In this document: positions 1 to 9,262 of the stretch, piece after piece
Layout of the letters: each line of letters starts with the position of its first letter
Position numbering within the stretch: position 1 is the stretch's first letter
From: Candidatus Melainabacteria bacterium
Lineage (GTDB): Bacteria; Cyanobacteriota; Vampirovibrionia; Gastranaerophilales; Gastranaerophilaceae
DNA length: 64,000 bases
Direction: 5' to 3'
Assembly: GCA_003258795.1 (NCBI GenBank)
Contig: QHMH01000005.1
Coordinates: forward strand, 124,001 to 188,000
Made by a program: the position numbers and the translations under genes
Notes under the pieces: generated by a model
Told to the model about the DNA's origin: nothing
The model's database searches: none
What the model saw: only the letters and a program-made list of their open reading frames with translations

Positions 1-827
1 CAATCGATGTTTATGAGGATGAACCTGAAATTCAAAAATCACCACTTCTTCAAGTCAAAGAAAATGTCGTTTTAACCCCTCACCTTGGGGCAAGCACAGG
101 CGAAGCTCAACTTAATGTTGCAATTGATGTTGCTGAACAAATAAGAGAAGTTTTGTCTGGTGGCTCTGCTAAAAGTCCTGTAAACATTCCTTTCTTAAAG
201 CCTGAAAAACTTGAGCCAGTTAAGGACTACATGAAACTTGCAGTAAATTTAGGTGAGCTTGCTCAACAAATTAGTGAAGGAAACCTAAAAGAAATCAACA
301 TCAAATTTAAAGGAGCATTAGCATCTTTAGATGTTGAACCTCTTGAAATCGCAATTTTAAAGGGTATTTTTTCAGTTACAGATAACAATGTAAACTATGT
401 TAACTCTATGTTGCTTGCTAAAAATAAAGGTATTGATGTTACAACATCTAAGTCTGATGGACTTGGAAACTACATAGGTTATATTAGCGTTAAACTTATT
501 ACATCAGAAGGAGAAACGGTTGTTGCAGGTGCAATGATTACCAATGGATTAAAAAGAATTGTTACTGTAAATGAATATGAAACAAGTATTGAAACTATCG
601 AAAATATGTTGTTTGTTCCTCACGTTAACAAACCTTCTATGATTGCACAAGTAGCAACTGTAATTGGTGAAGCAAATATAAATATTGAACATATGCATGT
701 TGTTCAAAAATTAAATGATAATTCATTGATGATAATAAATACAGGTGAATCAGTAAATAGAGAAGTTTTATCAAAACTTGATGAAATTGATGGCGTTGAA
801 AATGCAAAATATATAAAACTTTCGTGA
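1..827 (+). CDS. serA: D-3-phosphoglycerate dehydrogenase, C-terminal part (5' end outside window)
   Basis: First step of serine biosynthesis: NAD-dependent oxidation of 3-phosphoglycerate to 3-phosphohydroxypyruvate, cytosolic. The reading frame is open from nucleotide 3, so the gene begins upstream of the window. The first visible residues read IDVYEDEP, then LTPHLGAST, in which the His codon at 81-83 corresponds to the catalytic histidine of the D-2-hydroxyacid dehydrogenase fold. An intervening (ASB-type) domain follows, and the last ~75 residues form an ACT domain (from about FVPHVNKPSMIAQVATVIG), the usual serine-feedback module of long SerA proteins. Six bases separate its stop from the purA start, so the two are probably cotranscribed. 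Confident of the family; the N-terminal half cannot be seen. Confidence 0.93.
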   Translation, partial: IDVYEDEPEIQKSPLLQVKENVVLTPHLGASTGEAQLNVAIDVAEQIREVLSGGSAKSPVNIPFLKPEKLEPVKDYMKLAVNLGELAQQISEGNLKEINIKFKGALASLDVEPLEIAILKGIFSVTDNNVNYVNSMLLAKNKGIDVTTSKSDGLGNYIGYISVKLITSEGETVVAGAMITNGLKRIVTVNEYETSIETIENMLFVPHVNKPSMIAQVATVIGEANINIEHMHVVQKLNDNSLMIINTGESVNREVLSKLDEIDGVENAKYIKLS

Positions 828-833
828 GGTTAA

Positions 834-2099
834 ATGATGAATAGAGTTGTCGTTGGTGCTCAATGGGGCGATGAAGGTAAAGCAAAACTTACAGATATTT
901 TTGCTTCAGATGCAGATTTGATTATTAGATATCAAGGCGGTTGTAATGCTGGTCATACAGTTGTTGCAAACGGAGAAACGTTTAAATTTCATCTGATTCC
1001 ATCTGGAATTTTGTACAAGAATAAAAAGTGCTTTTTGGGTGCTGGAGTGGTAATACATCCTGAAACATTTTTGCAAGAAATACAAGAGTTGAAATTAAAA
1101 AAAATAGATTTGTCTAACCTTAAAATCTCTCCTCTTGCCGCAATTACTATGCCTTATCACATTGAAATTGACGGTGCAGGTGAAAAGTCCGTAAACAAAC
1201 TCGGTACAACCAAAAAAGGTATTGGCCCAACATACACTGACAAGATTTCAAGACACGGTTTAAGAATAGAAGATTTATATTCTGACGAAGTTCTATCATT
1301 AAAAGTAGACAAAATTTTAGATTACAAAAATAGAGAACTATATTCTCTTAATCTTAGAACTTATGAAAAATCAGAAATCATCTCAATTTGCAAAAATTAT
1401 GCAAAAATATTTGAAAAATTTGTTGATTTTAATTGGCAGCAAAACCTCCGCTCTTACAAAAATAAGAACATCCTATTTGAAGGCGCTCAAGGAATAATGT
1501 TAGATATCGATTATGGAACATATCCTTTTGTTACAAGTTCAAATCCAATCGGTGGCGGAGCGTGTGTCGGAAGTGGTTATGGTCCTAAAGTTATTGACGA
1601 GGTTATAGGGGTGTCAAAAGCTTATATCACACGTGTTGGTGATGGTCCATTTGTGACAGAATTGAATGACGAAATTGGTGACAAAATTCGGGATATCGGT
1701 CACGAGTTTGGAACAACTACTGGAAGGCCAAGAAGATGCGGTTGGTTTGACGGGGTTGTTGCAAGATACGGAGTTTTGACCGGTGGGTTAACTTCAATGG
1801 CAATTACAAAACTCGATGTCTTTGACTCTTTTGAAAAAATTAAAATTTGTGTTGCGTATAAAAATACAGAAACTGGAAAAATTACAAAAGATTACCCAAC
1901 TTGTGCATATCTTCATAAATATTTTGAGCCGGTTTATGACGAAGTTGACGGTTGGCTTTGTGATATTTCTTCTTGCAAAACATTTGATGAGCTTCCTGAT
2001 AATGCTAAAAAATACCTAAATAAGCTTGAACAAATTTTTGAAATTCCAATAAAAGTTATTAGCGTTGGCGCAGATAGAAATCAAACAATTTTCTTATGA
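834..2099 (+). CDS. purA: Adenylosuccinate synthetase
   Basis: Condenses IMP and aspartate using GTP to give adenylosuccinate, committing IMP to AMP. 421 residues, a normal family length. Visible motifs: the N-terminal loop GAQWGDEGK with catalytic Asp13, NAGHTVV with His41 (both at E. coli numbering), and GTTTGRPRRCGW in the C-terminal half. One oddity: residue 17, glycine in the usual GDEGKGK loop, is Ala here. Two ATGs are adjacent (834 and 837); a GTGAGG ribosome site ends 3-4 bases before the first, so either may be used. The stop overlaps the hemW start by 4 bases (ATGA), indicating translational coupling. Confidence 0.96.
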   Translation: MMNRVVVGAQWGDEGKAKLTDIFASDADLIIRYQGGCNAGHTVVANGETFKFHLIPSGILYKNKKCFLGAGVVIHPETFLQEIQELKLKKIDLSNLKISPLAAITMPYHIEIDGAGEKSVNKLGTTKKGIGPTYTDKISRHGLRIEDLYSDEVLSLKVDKILDYKNRELYSLNLRTYEKSEIISICKNYAKIFEKFVDFNWQQNLRSYKNKNILFEGAQGIMLDIDYGTYPFVTSSNPIGGGACVGSGYGPKVIDEVIGVSKAYITRVGDGPFVTELNDEIGDKIRDIGHEFGTTTGRPRRCGWFDGVVARYGVLTGGLTSMAITKLDVFDSFEKIKICVAYKNTETGKITKDYPTCAYLHKYFEPVYDEVDGWLCDISSCKTFDELPDNAKKYLNKLEQIFEIPIKVISVGADRNQTIFL

Positions 2100-3163
2100 T
2101 AAATAATGCTTACATACATATTCCATTTTGCAAATCAAAATGTGGCTATTGTTCTTTTACATCATTTGTTAATTTAGAGATGATTGAGAGCTTTTTTAAG
2201 GCGCTTGAATATGAAATATTACATTCTTATAAGGGTGAACCTTTAAATACCCTATATTTTGGTGGAGGAACGCCCTCTATTATTCCTGTAAAATTTTTAA
2301 ATCATATTTTATCCTTGTTCAACCTAAATTCCGATGCTGAAATTACATTGGAATGCAATCCAGATGATATTGACGAAAATTTCATAAATAATATTCATAC
2401 GGTAAATAGAATAAGCCTTGGATGTCAAACTTTTGATGATAATATTTTAAAAATTATCGGCAGAAGACATAATGGACAAAAGGTTATTGAGGCAGTTAAC
2501 TTGTTAAATAAAAAGTTTAACAATATTAGCCTCGATTTTATTTACGGACTCCCAAACCAAACAGAAGATATGTTTTTGGATGATATAAAAAATGCATTAA
2601 AGTTAAACATTCAACATATCTCGCTTTATGGGTTAAAACTTGAGAAGAAATCTACTCTATATGGGAAAAAAATAAATATTGCAGATATGGATACGCAGGC
2701 TCAAATGTATATTGACGTTTCAAAACTACTTACTCAAAATGGATTTAATCACTATGAAATAAGTAACTTTGCTATTTCAAATTTTGAATCAAAACACAAT
2801 TTAAACTACTGGAATTGTAACACATACTATGGCTTTGGCTGTGGTGCAAGCGGTTATGAAAATAATACAAGATATACAAATTCACTAAATCTAAAAGATT
2901 ATATAAACAATCCACTTATTAAATCGGAAATTGATGTTCTATCAAAGAAAGATATGTTTGAAGAAGAACTTTTTTTAAGTTTTAGAAAATTTTCTGGTAT
3001 AAACACGGAAAACTTGCGATGCAAGTTTTCCGTAGATTTTGATAAAAAATATTCTTCAATTTTAAAAAAATATGATAAATATTTTGAAAAAACTGACATA
3101 GGTTGGAAATTCAATCTCCAAGGTATGCTAATAAGCGATGAGATTTTATCAGAAATGCTATGA
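2096..3163 (+). CDS. hemW: HemW-like radical SAM protein (coproporphyrinogen III oxidase-like)
   Basis: Radical SAM enzyme of the HemN/HemW family; members of this length act mainly as heme chaperones rather than true coproporphyrinogen oxidases. The N-terminus HIPFCKSKCGYC supplies the CX3CX2C cluster ligands Cys12, Cys16 and Cys19. LYFGGGTPS, the SAM-binding glycine-rich strand, and SLDFIYGLPNQT follow. 355 residues is typical of HemW; HemN is about 100 residues longer with a different N-terminus. It overlaps purA by 4 bases, and its 3' end overlaps the convergent peptidase gene by 6 bases. Family certain; HemW rather than HemN inferred from length and N-terminus. Confidence 0.88.
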   Translation: MINNAYIHIPFCKSKCGYCSFTSFVNLEMIESFFKALEYEILHSYKGEPLNTLYFGGGTPSIIPVKFLNHILSLFNLNSDAEITLECNPDDIDENFINNIHTVNRISLGCQTFDDNILKIIGRRHNGQKVIEAVNLLNKKFNNISLDFIYGLPNQTEDMFLDDIKNALKLNIQHISLYGLKLEKKSTLYGKKINIADMDTQAQMYIDVSKLLTQNGFNHYEISNFAISNFESKHNLNYWNCNTYYGFGCGASGYENNTRYTNSLNLKDYINNPLIKSEIDVLSKKDMFEEELFLSFRKFSGINTENLRCKFSVDFDKKYSSILKKYDKYFEKTDIGWKFNLQGMLISDEILSEML

Positions 3164-4372
3164 GTTGAACTCAATAAACATCTGTTTTATAAGCTCATAG
3201 CCTCTTTCAAGTGTCTTGTAGTTTACATATTCAGCATTTGAGTGCATATTATAGATATCAGCAGCACCCATTAAGAATGGTGCAAATTTTTCACCATTTT
3301 TATTTTTTGAATTAGCATAAATATGAGTTTCAGCACCTGCGTGGAATGAACCTATATCCGGAGTCATTCCAACTTTTTCACAGGCTTTCTTGTAAACTTC
3401 TTCAATCTTTTCATCGGTAGATTTTTCAAACATTGGCAAATGTTCTTCAAATTTCAATTCAGCCTTTGCAAGCTCACCATATTTTTTATTAAACTCATCA
3501 ACAATTTTTTGCATAAGCTCTCTCAACTCATTTTCTTTTTTCAATGATGAACTTCTAATAGAGTATGCAGCTTTTGCATTTGTATTTATTACATTAGTCA
3601 TTGCATTATCAATGAAGAAATCAAAATAGTTGTCAGAAACGATGTTGTCTTCAACTATCTTTGCGGCATTATTTTGGATATTACCAGCTATAATTGTACC
3701 CAAATTTATTGAAGTAACTGTACCTGTTTCATCCTTATAAAATACTCCCTGTGGAAGGTTATTTATCAATTCAGCAATAAGTTTTGCTGCATTTAATCTA
3801 TGTTCCTCGTGAATATCAATTCCAGAATGACCACCATAAGGAGTTTTTACACTCAATGTTGCAAGTGTATAACCTGCTCCAGCATTTTCTAAACGTCCAA
3901 GCTTATCACCGTCTAAAACCAAAACGTGTTTTGCGCTAATTTCATCAAGCTTTGCATTTTTAATTCCAGACATACCAGATTCTTCATCACGTGTATAAAT
4001 AATTTCTAATCCGCCATGTTTTAAATCTTTTGAATTTGCAACCTCATTAGCAAGGTACAAAGATAAAGTAACTCCAGCTTTGTCATCAGCTCCTAAAGTC
4101 CTTTTTCCATCTGTTTTATAGCAATCACCGTCAACTACAACATTTATTGGTGATGAATCACCAACAACATCCATGTGAGATGAAAACATCAATGGTTTTT
4201 TAGTTACATCTGTTGCTGGAACTTCAATTCTAACGTTCTTATAATCGTCATATCTTGCGCTGATTCCATGTTCCTTGCAATATTCAAGAATAAATTTTGA
4301 AACATTGTCTTCTTTCAAAGATGGTGACGGAATTTTTACAAGATTTAAAAATAAATCACATACTTTACTCAT
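3158..4372 (-). CDS. M20-family peptidase T-like aminotripeptidase
   Basis: Probably a cytosolic zinc exopeptidase of the M20 family, closest in pattern to PepT-like tripeptidases. Metal and catalytic residues visible: SSHMDVV (His66, Asp68), LGADDKAG (Asp96/Asp97) and DEESGMSG (Glu130/Glu131), with a further histidine in HAGAETHIY near the C-terminus. GGHSGIDIHEEHRLNAAK in the middle belongs to the dimerisation domain. 404 residues, normal length. Start supported by AAGGAG 9 bases upstream of ATG 4372. It lies 34 bases downstream of the glycosidase gene on the same strand and may be cotranscribed with it. Substrate preference cannot be fixed from sequence. Confidence 0.88.
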   Translation of the reverse strand: MSKVCDLFLNLVKIPSPSLKEDNVSKFILEYCKEHGISARYDDYKNVRIEVPATDVTKKPLMFSSHMDVVGDSSPINVVVDGDCYKTDGKRTLGADDKAGVTLSLYLANEVANSKDLKHGGLEIIYTRDEESGMSGIKNAKLDEISAKHVLVLDGDKLGRLENAGAGYTLATLSVKTPYGGHSGIDIHEEHRLNAAKLIAELINNLPQGVFYKDETGTVTSINLGTIIAGNIQNNAAKIVEDNIVSDNYFDFFIDNAMTNVINTNAKAAYSIRSSSLKKENELRELMQKIVDEFNKKYGELAKAELKFEEHLPMFEKSTDEKIEEVYKKACEKVGMTPDIGSFHAGAETHIYANSKNKNGEKFAPFLMGAADIYNMHSNAEYVNYKTLERGYELIKQMFIEFNS

Positions 4373-4406
4373 TTTTATTTCTCCTTAACTGTTTTTATAA
4401 TAATAC

Positions 4407-6206
4407 TTATTTTTTTTTAATACATTTTTTTTTGTTTTTTTTGCTCTTTTGGTTTTTAATTGTAGATATTTGCGGATTAAATACACATGTATTCAACGTA
4501 GAAATATATTCATCTTCAAGATGTGCATAATCAAAAATTATAATTCCATCAATATGAGCTTTTCTCGCTTCGTGTATCTGTCTTAACAAATCTTCCTGTG
4601 TACCATGCATGAATGTAGTAAATAATCCTGCATAAATTTTTGTTGATGGTGAAGTGTTGTTTAAAATATCCTTAATCATAATTGCAGTAGTTTTCGGATC
4701 ACAAGTTAAAAATAGCGGAGTAACACCGTCTAAGGTGTTAGACAATGACCATGTTGCCCAATCCTGTTGTTTTGTTTCCATAGCTTTTCTTCTGTCAGGG
4801 AAAATAACAGTAGTCAAATGAACACCTCTTTTTTGCGTTATTTCGTTAATTCTCAATATAAAAGCAGAAATTTTATCCTGTCTATATTTATCCCACATTA
4901 ACCATAAATCATCTCCGTAGTTTATTTCAATCGGATCTTTTCCATATTTTGTCATAAACTCTTCTCTTGCGTAGGTTGTGTAACCCCAATTTGAATTTGC
5001 ATATCCAGAAAATTTGGAGCTTAAAGATTGTGGGTATCTAACATAATCAAGATTTATTCCATCAGGTGCATAACACTCTATAATTTCCGTTATAAGTGTT
5101 TCTAAAAACATTTGAACCTGTGGATTTGCTGGGTCAAGAAAATAGCCATTATGTTCAGAACCAGAGTACACAAGTTCTTTTGAATCATAGTTTGCCTTGT
5201 TGTAATTTGCCCATTCCGGCTTTACTGTAAGTATATTTTTCGGGTAACTTTTTGGATTTTTATTTCCGATGTAGAAAGATTCAAACCATATATTTACTTT
5301 CATATCTCTTTTGTGAGCTTCTTTTATAAATGAATCTAAAACATCAAATGAAAAAGCAGGGTTTTGTTCGTAAAATCCATATTCGAACATTGTTTTGCTT
5401 GGAAAAATCGTCATTCCATGAAAATAAGTTTCAAGAAATACTTCGTTTATACCTGCATTTTTAATCTTATCTAAAGTATTTGCAACCTCTTCATTTGATT
5501 TTTCTGTCGGCCTAATCCAAACCCCTTTTAATTCTTTTTTGTCAAAAGGTATTGCATATCTTAAAGCAAGATTTGCCGATTCAATTGCGAGTTCTGAATA
5601 TTTTTCACTATATTTTGGAAATCTTTGTGCACGTTTTATATAAGATAATGCTTTGTTTATATGAAAACAAGGGATTTCTTTGTTGTAATCCCTATTTCTC
5701 AATTTGTAGTAATTTACAATATTTTCAGCTTCTTTAACTTTTTCTTTTGCTTCATACAAATAGCTTTCAGAAGTTAAATATACAGTCAGTGTCTTGTTTT
5801 CTCTATCAACATAAACTTTTGAACCAACAGTTATATTTTTGTTAATCCAACTTTTAGCCTTTCCGTGACCGCTTATTACAAGTCCACTCAATGGAATTAG
5901 CGAATCTGCACCACTTAAAGAAACAACTGTATCTCCGTCAACAATTGCTTCAGCACCAAATTCATTTGTATTTGTTCGCAAACCAAATTCTGGAGTATAA
6001 ATTATAAGTTGGTTTGCACCTCTTAATCCTGGAAAAGCCCCGCCTCGTATGTTTGATGCTGGTGTTGGGTCAATTGCACTAATTTGGTAGGTGGATTCTC
6101 TAAATATAACCTCATGTTTTTTTAAATTACAATCAGCTGCCAAAACGCTTTCACCTGTTATGATTAACAACAAAACTAAAAATATTGATTTTATATATTT
6201 AAACAA
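4407..6206 (-). CDS. Exported family 10-like glycosyl hydrolase (GHL10/DUF187 type)
   Basis: 599 residues. A hydrophobic N-terminus (KSIFLVLLLIITGESVLAA) looks like a signal peptide. Residues ~25-170 form a beta-rich domain of the kind preceding the catalytic region in cyanobacterial homologues; from about residue 225 the (beta/alpha)8 GHL10 domain begins with KGVWIRPTE, followed by NEVFLETYF, YFLDPANPQV and GINLDYVRYP. Family members act on cell-envelope or extracellular polysaccharide, but the substrate is unknown. The start is TTG at 6206, preceded by GGGAGAG; no better ATG exists before the signal peptide. Third gene of a minus-strand run of exported proteins (small protein, TPR-like protein, this). 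The C-terminus is Lys-rich. Confidence 0.83.
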   Translation of the reverse strand: MFKYIKSIFLVLLLIITGESVLAADCNLKKHEVIFRESTYQISAIDPTPASNIRGGAFPGLRGANQLIIYTPEFGLRTNTNEFGAEAIVDGDTVVSLSGADSLIPLSGLVISGHGKAKSWINKNITVGSKVYVDRENKTLTVYLTSESYLYEAKEKVKEAENIVNYYKLRNRDYNKEIPCFHINKALSYIKRAQRFPKYSEKYSELAIESANLALRYAIPFDKKELKGVWIRPTEKSNEEVANTLDKIKNAGINEVFLETYFHGMTIFPSKTMFEYGFYEQNPAFSFDVLDSFIKEAHKRDMKVNIWFESFYIGNKNPKSYPKNILTVKPEWANYNKANYDSKELVYSGSEHNGYFLDPANPQVQMFLETLITEIIECYAPDGINLDYVRYPQSLSSKFSGYANSNWGYTTYAREEFMTKYGKDPIEINYGDDLWLMWDKYRQDKISAFILRINEITQKRGVHLTTVIFPDRRKAMETKQQDWATWSLSNTLDGVTPLFLTCDPKTTAIMIKDILNNTSPSTKIYAGLFTTFMHGTQEDLLRQIHEARKAHIDGIIIFDYAHLEDEYISTLNTCVFNPQISTIKNQKSKKNKKKCIKKK

Positions 6207-6218
6207 AACAAACTCTCC

Positions 6219-6971
6219 CTACTTCATAAATAAATAATACATCGGTCTTGAATGATCTAAATCTTCCAACGATTTATACATTTGAGCATCCTTAACTGCC
6301 CTATCTGGCTTTGCTTTTGTAGGCAAAGCCTTTTCTGGTTTTTTTTCAACTATCAAATTTTTTACCTTAACTTCAGGCTTTAATGGTTCAACTTTTACCC
6401 CATAATTTAAGTTATACACAGCATTAGCAACTTTTTGATGTTGCTTTGCTTTTTGGGGTTCAGCAAGTTTAACATAAGTTTTTGCAAGCTTGTCATTTAA
6501 GTCTATGTTCTTACTATATCCATACCTATATGCTCTTGAATAATAATTCTGTGCAAGATTTAATTGCTTTCTGCGGTAGTAGTAGTCCCCATATCTATAA
6601 TTCAACATTGGATTTTTATTGTCAATATTATAAGCGTAATTGAAATGCATACGGGCATATCTATCTTCACCCATTAAATCATATACTCTACCCAATCCAA
6701 TGTGTGCTTTTATATTAGAATTGTCAGATTTTACAACAATGTAGTAATATCTTAATGCATCTTTCAAATATTTTTGTTTTAATGCAGAATCCTTTGTAAT
6801 TTCCCAAGCTTTAATACATGAATCAGCTTTTCTTAAAAAAGCGTATTCATCAGATTTTGAAAGTGTATAAAGGTGCCTGTTGTACTCTATGGTTGAATTT
6901 ACATCTATTGACCAGACTGTATTTTGTGCAAGACAAAAGATAAAACAAAGTAAAAATAATCTTTTCAACAT
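6219..6971 (-). CDS. Exported TPR-like protein
   Basis: 250 residues from ATG 6971, chosen because it places a clean signal peptide (MLKRLFLLCFIFCLAQNTVWS) at the N-terminus; a GTG 33 bases further upstream would overlap the preceding gene and bury it. The mature part has helix-pair repeats typical of tetratricopeptides (IKAHIGLGRVYDLMGED, NPMLNYRYGDYYYRRKQ, LAQNYYSRAYRYGYS), so it is probably a periplasmic or surface scaffold. The tail is Lys/Pro-rich. It sits 12 bases before the glycosidase start and just downstream of the small exported protein, suggesting a shared envelope function. No specific role can be assigned. Confidence 0.75.
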   Translation of the reverse strand: MLKRLFLLCFIFCLAQNTVWSIDVNSTIEYNRHLYTLSKSDEYAFLRKADSCIKAWEITKDSALKQKYLKDALRYYYIVVKSDNSNIKAHIGLGRVYDLMGEDRYARMHFNYAYNIDNKNPMLNYRYGDYYYRRKQLNLAQNYYSRAYRYGYSKNIDLNDKLAKTYVKLAEPQKAKQHQKVANAVYNLNYGVKVEPLKPEVKVKNLIVEKKPEKALPTKAKPDRAVKDAQMYKSLEDLDHSRPMYYLFMK

Positions 6972-6985
6972 GGCAACTTTTTCAA

Positions 6986-7300
6986 CTACAATTGTTGATC
7001 CCACTTATTTGTGTATTTAATATCATGTGTTCCGAAATTACCACTATCCAAAGCAGGGTCAAGATACATAAAAATGTTTCTTACAGCTTGTTGAAAAGGT
7101 GTGTAATCATTTCCTTCAATATTGTATTTTTCCCCGTTAATTTGAGCGTGTTGAAGTTTAACAAGTCTTGCTGTTTCCTTTGAATAACCGTGATTTATAA
7201 GATAAACTTCAGATATAGCCTCATCTGTTGATATAACAGCACCTGCTTGAAGTTGTATCAAAAATAAAAATGCGGTTAAACTTAAAATAATTTTTTTCAT
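6986..7300 (-). CDS. Small exported protein of unknown function
   Basis: 104 residues. ATG 7300 is chosen over a GTG two codons upstream because AGAGG sits 5 bases before it. The N-terminus MKKIILSLTAFLFLIQLQAGA is a typical signal peptide; the mature ~83 residues (ISTDEAISEVYLINHGYS to KYTNKWDQQL) contain no motif I recognise. First gene of the minus-strand run with the TPR-like protein and glycosidase, behind a good promoter (7321-7349). Real by signal peptide, ribosome site and operon position; function unknown. Confidence 0.72.
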   Translation of the reverse strand: MKKIILSLTAFLFLIQLQAGAVISTDEAISEVYLINHGYSKETARLVKLQHAQINGEKYNIEGNDYTPFQQAVRNIFMYLDPALDSGNFGTHDIKYTNKWDQQL

Positions 7301-7320
7301 GAACACCTCTTTTTTATTAT

Positions 7321-7349
7321 ATATTAGCTTATTCTTGCGAATATATCAA
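7321..7349 (-). promoter_or_regulatory. Sigma-70 type promoter for the exported-protein operon
   Basis: Reading the minus strand: -35 TTGATA (7349-7344), 17-base spacer, -10 TAATAT (7326-7321), 20 bases before the ATG at 7300. It separates this operon from ispG. Confidence 0.6.
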
Positions 7350-7366
7350 GTAAAAAATAGGAAAAA

Positions 7367-8419
7367 TTAAATATAATTTTCTATAACTTCTGAAAGTTTT
7401 TCAAGCAATTGAGCTTCTGGAACTCGTGCAATAATTTCACCTTTTCTGAAAATATATCCTTCTCCAATTGCACCAGCTATACCAAAATCAGCACTTTTAG
7501 CTTCTCCAGGTCCATTTACAGGACATCCCATTGTTGCAATTGTTATAGGTTTATCAAGATTTTTAAAACGATTTTCCACTTTTTTTGCAAGCCCGATTAA
7601 ATCTATCTGACATCTACCACAAGTTGGACAAGATATAAAATTTACGCCCCTTTGTCTTAAGCCCAAAGATTTTAAAATGTCAAATCCTGCTCTAACCTCT
7701 TCCACTGGATTTTCTGTCAAAGAAACACGAATAGTATCTCCAATTCCTTCAGAAAGCAAAGTTCCGAGTCCGACAGATGATTTTACAAGTCCAGATCTTA
7801 ATGTTCCAGCCTCTGTAACTCCCAAATGTAGTGGGTAATCAACCTTTTCTGACATCAATCTATAAGCTTCAATTGTTGTTAAAACGTCAGAAGATTTTAA
7901 AGAAATCTTTATTAAATCAAAATCTAAATCTTCTAAAATTTTGACATGCCCCATTGCGCTTTTAACCATTTTTTCTGGAAGCGAAATGTTTTCATTCTGT
8001 ACATCTTTTGCAAGTGAACCTGCATTTATTCCAATTCTAATTGGGATATTTTGTTGCTTTGCAAGACTTACAACACTTTTTACATTTTCAACTTTTGTAA
8101 TGTTGCCAGGGTTTAATCTCAAAGCTGAAATTCCATTATTTATACATTCAATTGCTAATTTGTGGTTAAAATGAATATCTGCAATCAATGGAACTGGCGA
8201 AATTTTTACCAAAGTCTTTATTGCTTGCGCCGCATCATGGTTTAAAACAGCAAGCCTTACAAGTTCACATCCTTCATCAACAAGTTGTTTTATTTGGTTT
8301 GATGTAGCTTCAATATTTCTTGTATCAGTATTGCACATTGATTGCACTGATATCGGCGCATCTCCACCGATTTTGACATCACCTATTTGTATTTGTTTTG
8401 TTTTTCTTCTTTTTATCAT
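7367..8419 (-). CDS. ispG: 4-hydroxy-3-methylbut-2-en-1-yl diphosphate synthase
   Basis: Penultimate enzyme of the MEP isoprenoid pathway; an iron-sulfur enzyme converting MEcPP to HMBPP. 350 residues, the short bacterial form without the inserted domain. Visible: PISVQSMCNTDTR at the N-terminus, ADIHFNHKLA, RLNPGNI, and the C-terminal cluster segment with CPTCGRCQIDL and GCPVNGPGE, which carry the [4Fe-4S] ligands. ATG 8419 fits the family N-terminus. No Shine-Dalgarno precedes it; instead an extended -10 (TGCTATAAT) ends six bases before the ATG, so the transcript may be leaderless. Divergent from the metallophosphoesterase with only 35 bases between starts. Confidence 0.95.
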   Translation of the reverse strand: MIKRRKTKQIQIGDVKIGGDAPISVQSMCNTDTRNIEATSNQIKQLVDEGCELVRLAVLNHDAAQAIKTLVKISPVPLIADIHFNHKLAIECINNGISALRLNPGNITKVENVKSVVSLAKQQNIPIRIGINAGSLAKDVQNENISLPEKMVKSAMGHVKILEDLDFDLIKISLKSSDVLTTIEAYRLMSEKVDYPLHLGVTEAGTLRSGLVKSSVGLGTLLSEGIGDTIRVSLTENPVEEVRAGFDILKSLGLRQRGVNFISCPTCGRCQIDLIGLAKKVENRFKNLDKPITIATMGCPVNGPGEAKSADFGIAGAIGEGYIFRKGEIIARVPEAQLLEKLSEVIENYI

Positions 8420-8425
8420 AAAATT

Positions 8426-8434
8426 ATTATAGCA
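8426..8434 (-). promoter_or_regulatory. Extended -10 element of ispG, probable leaderless start
   Basis: Minus strand TGCTATAAT, with TATAAT at 8431-8426. Six bases separate it from ATG 8419, so transcription would begin at or next to the start codon. I see no convincing -35, which fits an extended -10 promoter. Confidence 0.5.
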
Positions 8435-8454
8435 CTTAATTTGGAGAAATGATT

Positions 8455-9189
8455 ATGAAAATTGCAATAATTTCTGACATACATGCAAATATGCAAGCAC
8501 TTGAAACAGTTTTAGCAGATATAAAGAGTGAAAATTGCGATAAAATCTTGTGTTTAGGTGATTATGTTATGGCAGGACCCCAGCCAAAGGAAACATTAAA
8601 ATACGTTATGGAAATCTCAAAAGACTGGGAAATGATTAAAGGAAATACCGATGTCATGGTATCTAACGTCGATTTATATGCAGATAAAGTTAAAAGTGTT
8701 TTTCCTATCATGGGCGAAGCTCTTGTTAATGATGCAAAAGAACTCAACGATGAAATGATTACTTTTTTAAAGAATCTTCCAGAACAAAAAGAATTGAATA
8801 TTGAAGGTGTTAAATTGCTTTTAGTTCATGGTTCTCCACGAAAAATCGATGAAAATATCTTTCCAGAGCTTCCAATAGAAGATGTTGAAGAGATGATAAA
8901 AGGGGTTGATGCTGACGTTATATTCTGTGGGCATACCCATATTCCATGCGGTTATCAAACAAATACAAAGAAAACAGTTGTTAATGTAGGCAGCGTTGGC
9001 AGACCATTTACTGCACAACCTCAAGCATGCTATGTTGTCGCTACTCTAAAATCAGGCGAAATTGAACTTAAACATAAATTTTTAGATTATAACAACAAAT
9101 TGGCATCTCAAATTCTTGCAAAAAGAAACTTTGATGGCGCTGAAAAATTGGCAAATATTCTTATTAACCCAGAAGTTAGACATATGTAA
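8455..9189 (+). CDS. Metallophosphoesterase (calcineurin-like, YfcE-type)
   Basis: Dinuclear-metal phosphoesterase; homologues hydrolyse phosphodiesters or nucleotides, with the true substrate usually unknown. Family blocks visible: ISDIHAN (metal Asp and His), LGDYVMAGP, GNTDVMV, LLLVHGSPR, and GHTHIPCGYQ near the C-terminus. ATG 8455 is preferred over ATG 8449 because GGAGA at 8443-8447 gives a 7-base spacing to it and only 1 base to the upstream one. 244 residues, normal length. Followed by a hairpin terminator shared with the convergent coiled-coil gene. Confidence 0.87.
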   Translation: MKIAIISDIHANMQALETVLADIKSENCDKILCLGDYVMAGPQPKETLKYVMEISKDWEMIKGNTDVMVSNVDLYADKVKSVFPIMGEALVNDAKELNDEMITFLKNLPEQKELNIEGVKLLLVHGSPRKIDENIFPELPIEDVEEMIKGVDADVIFCGHTHIPCGYQTNTKKTVVNVGSVGRPFTAQPQACYVVATLKSGEIELKHKFLDYNNKLASQILAKRNFDGAEKLANILINPEVRHM

Positions 9190-9216
9190 ATTATAACTAT
9201 TTTATTTATTTTTACA

Positions 9217-9247
9217 TAAAAAAAAACCGCCATTTGGCGGTCTTTTA
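9217..9247. terminator. Bidirectional intrinsic terminator
   Basis: ACCGCC-ATTT-GGCGGT hairpin (9226-9241), flanked by an A run on the left and TCTTTT on the right, between convergent genes ending at 9189 and 9263. It can serve both strands. Confidence 0.85.
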
Positions 9248-9262
9248 AATTTTGATTTTGCT

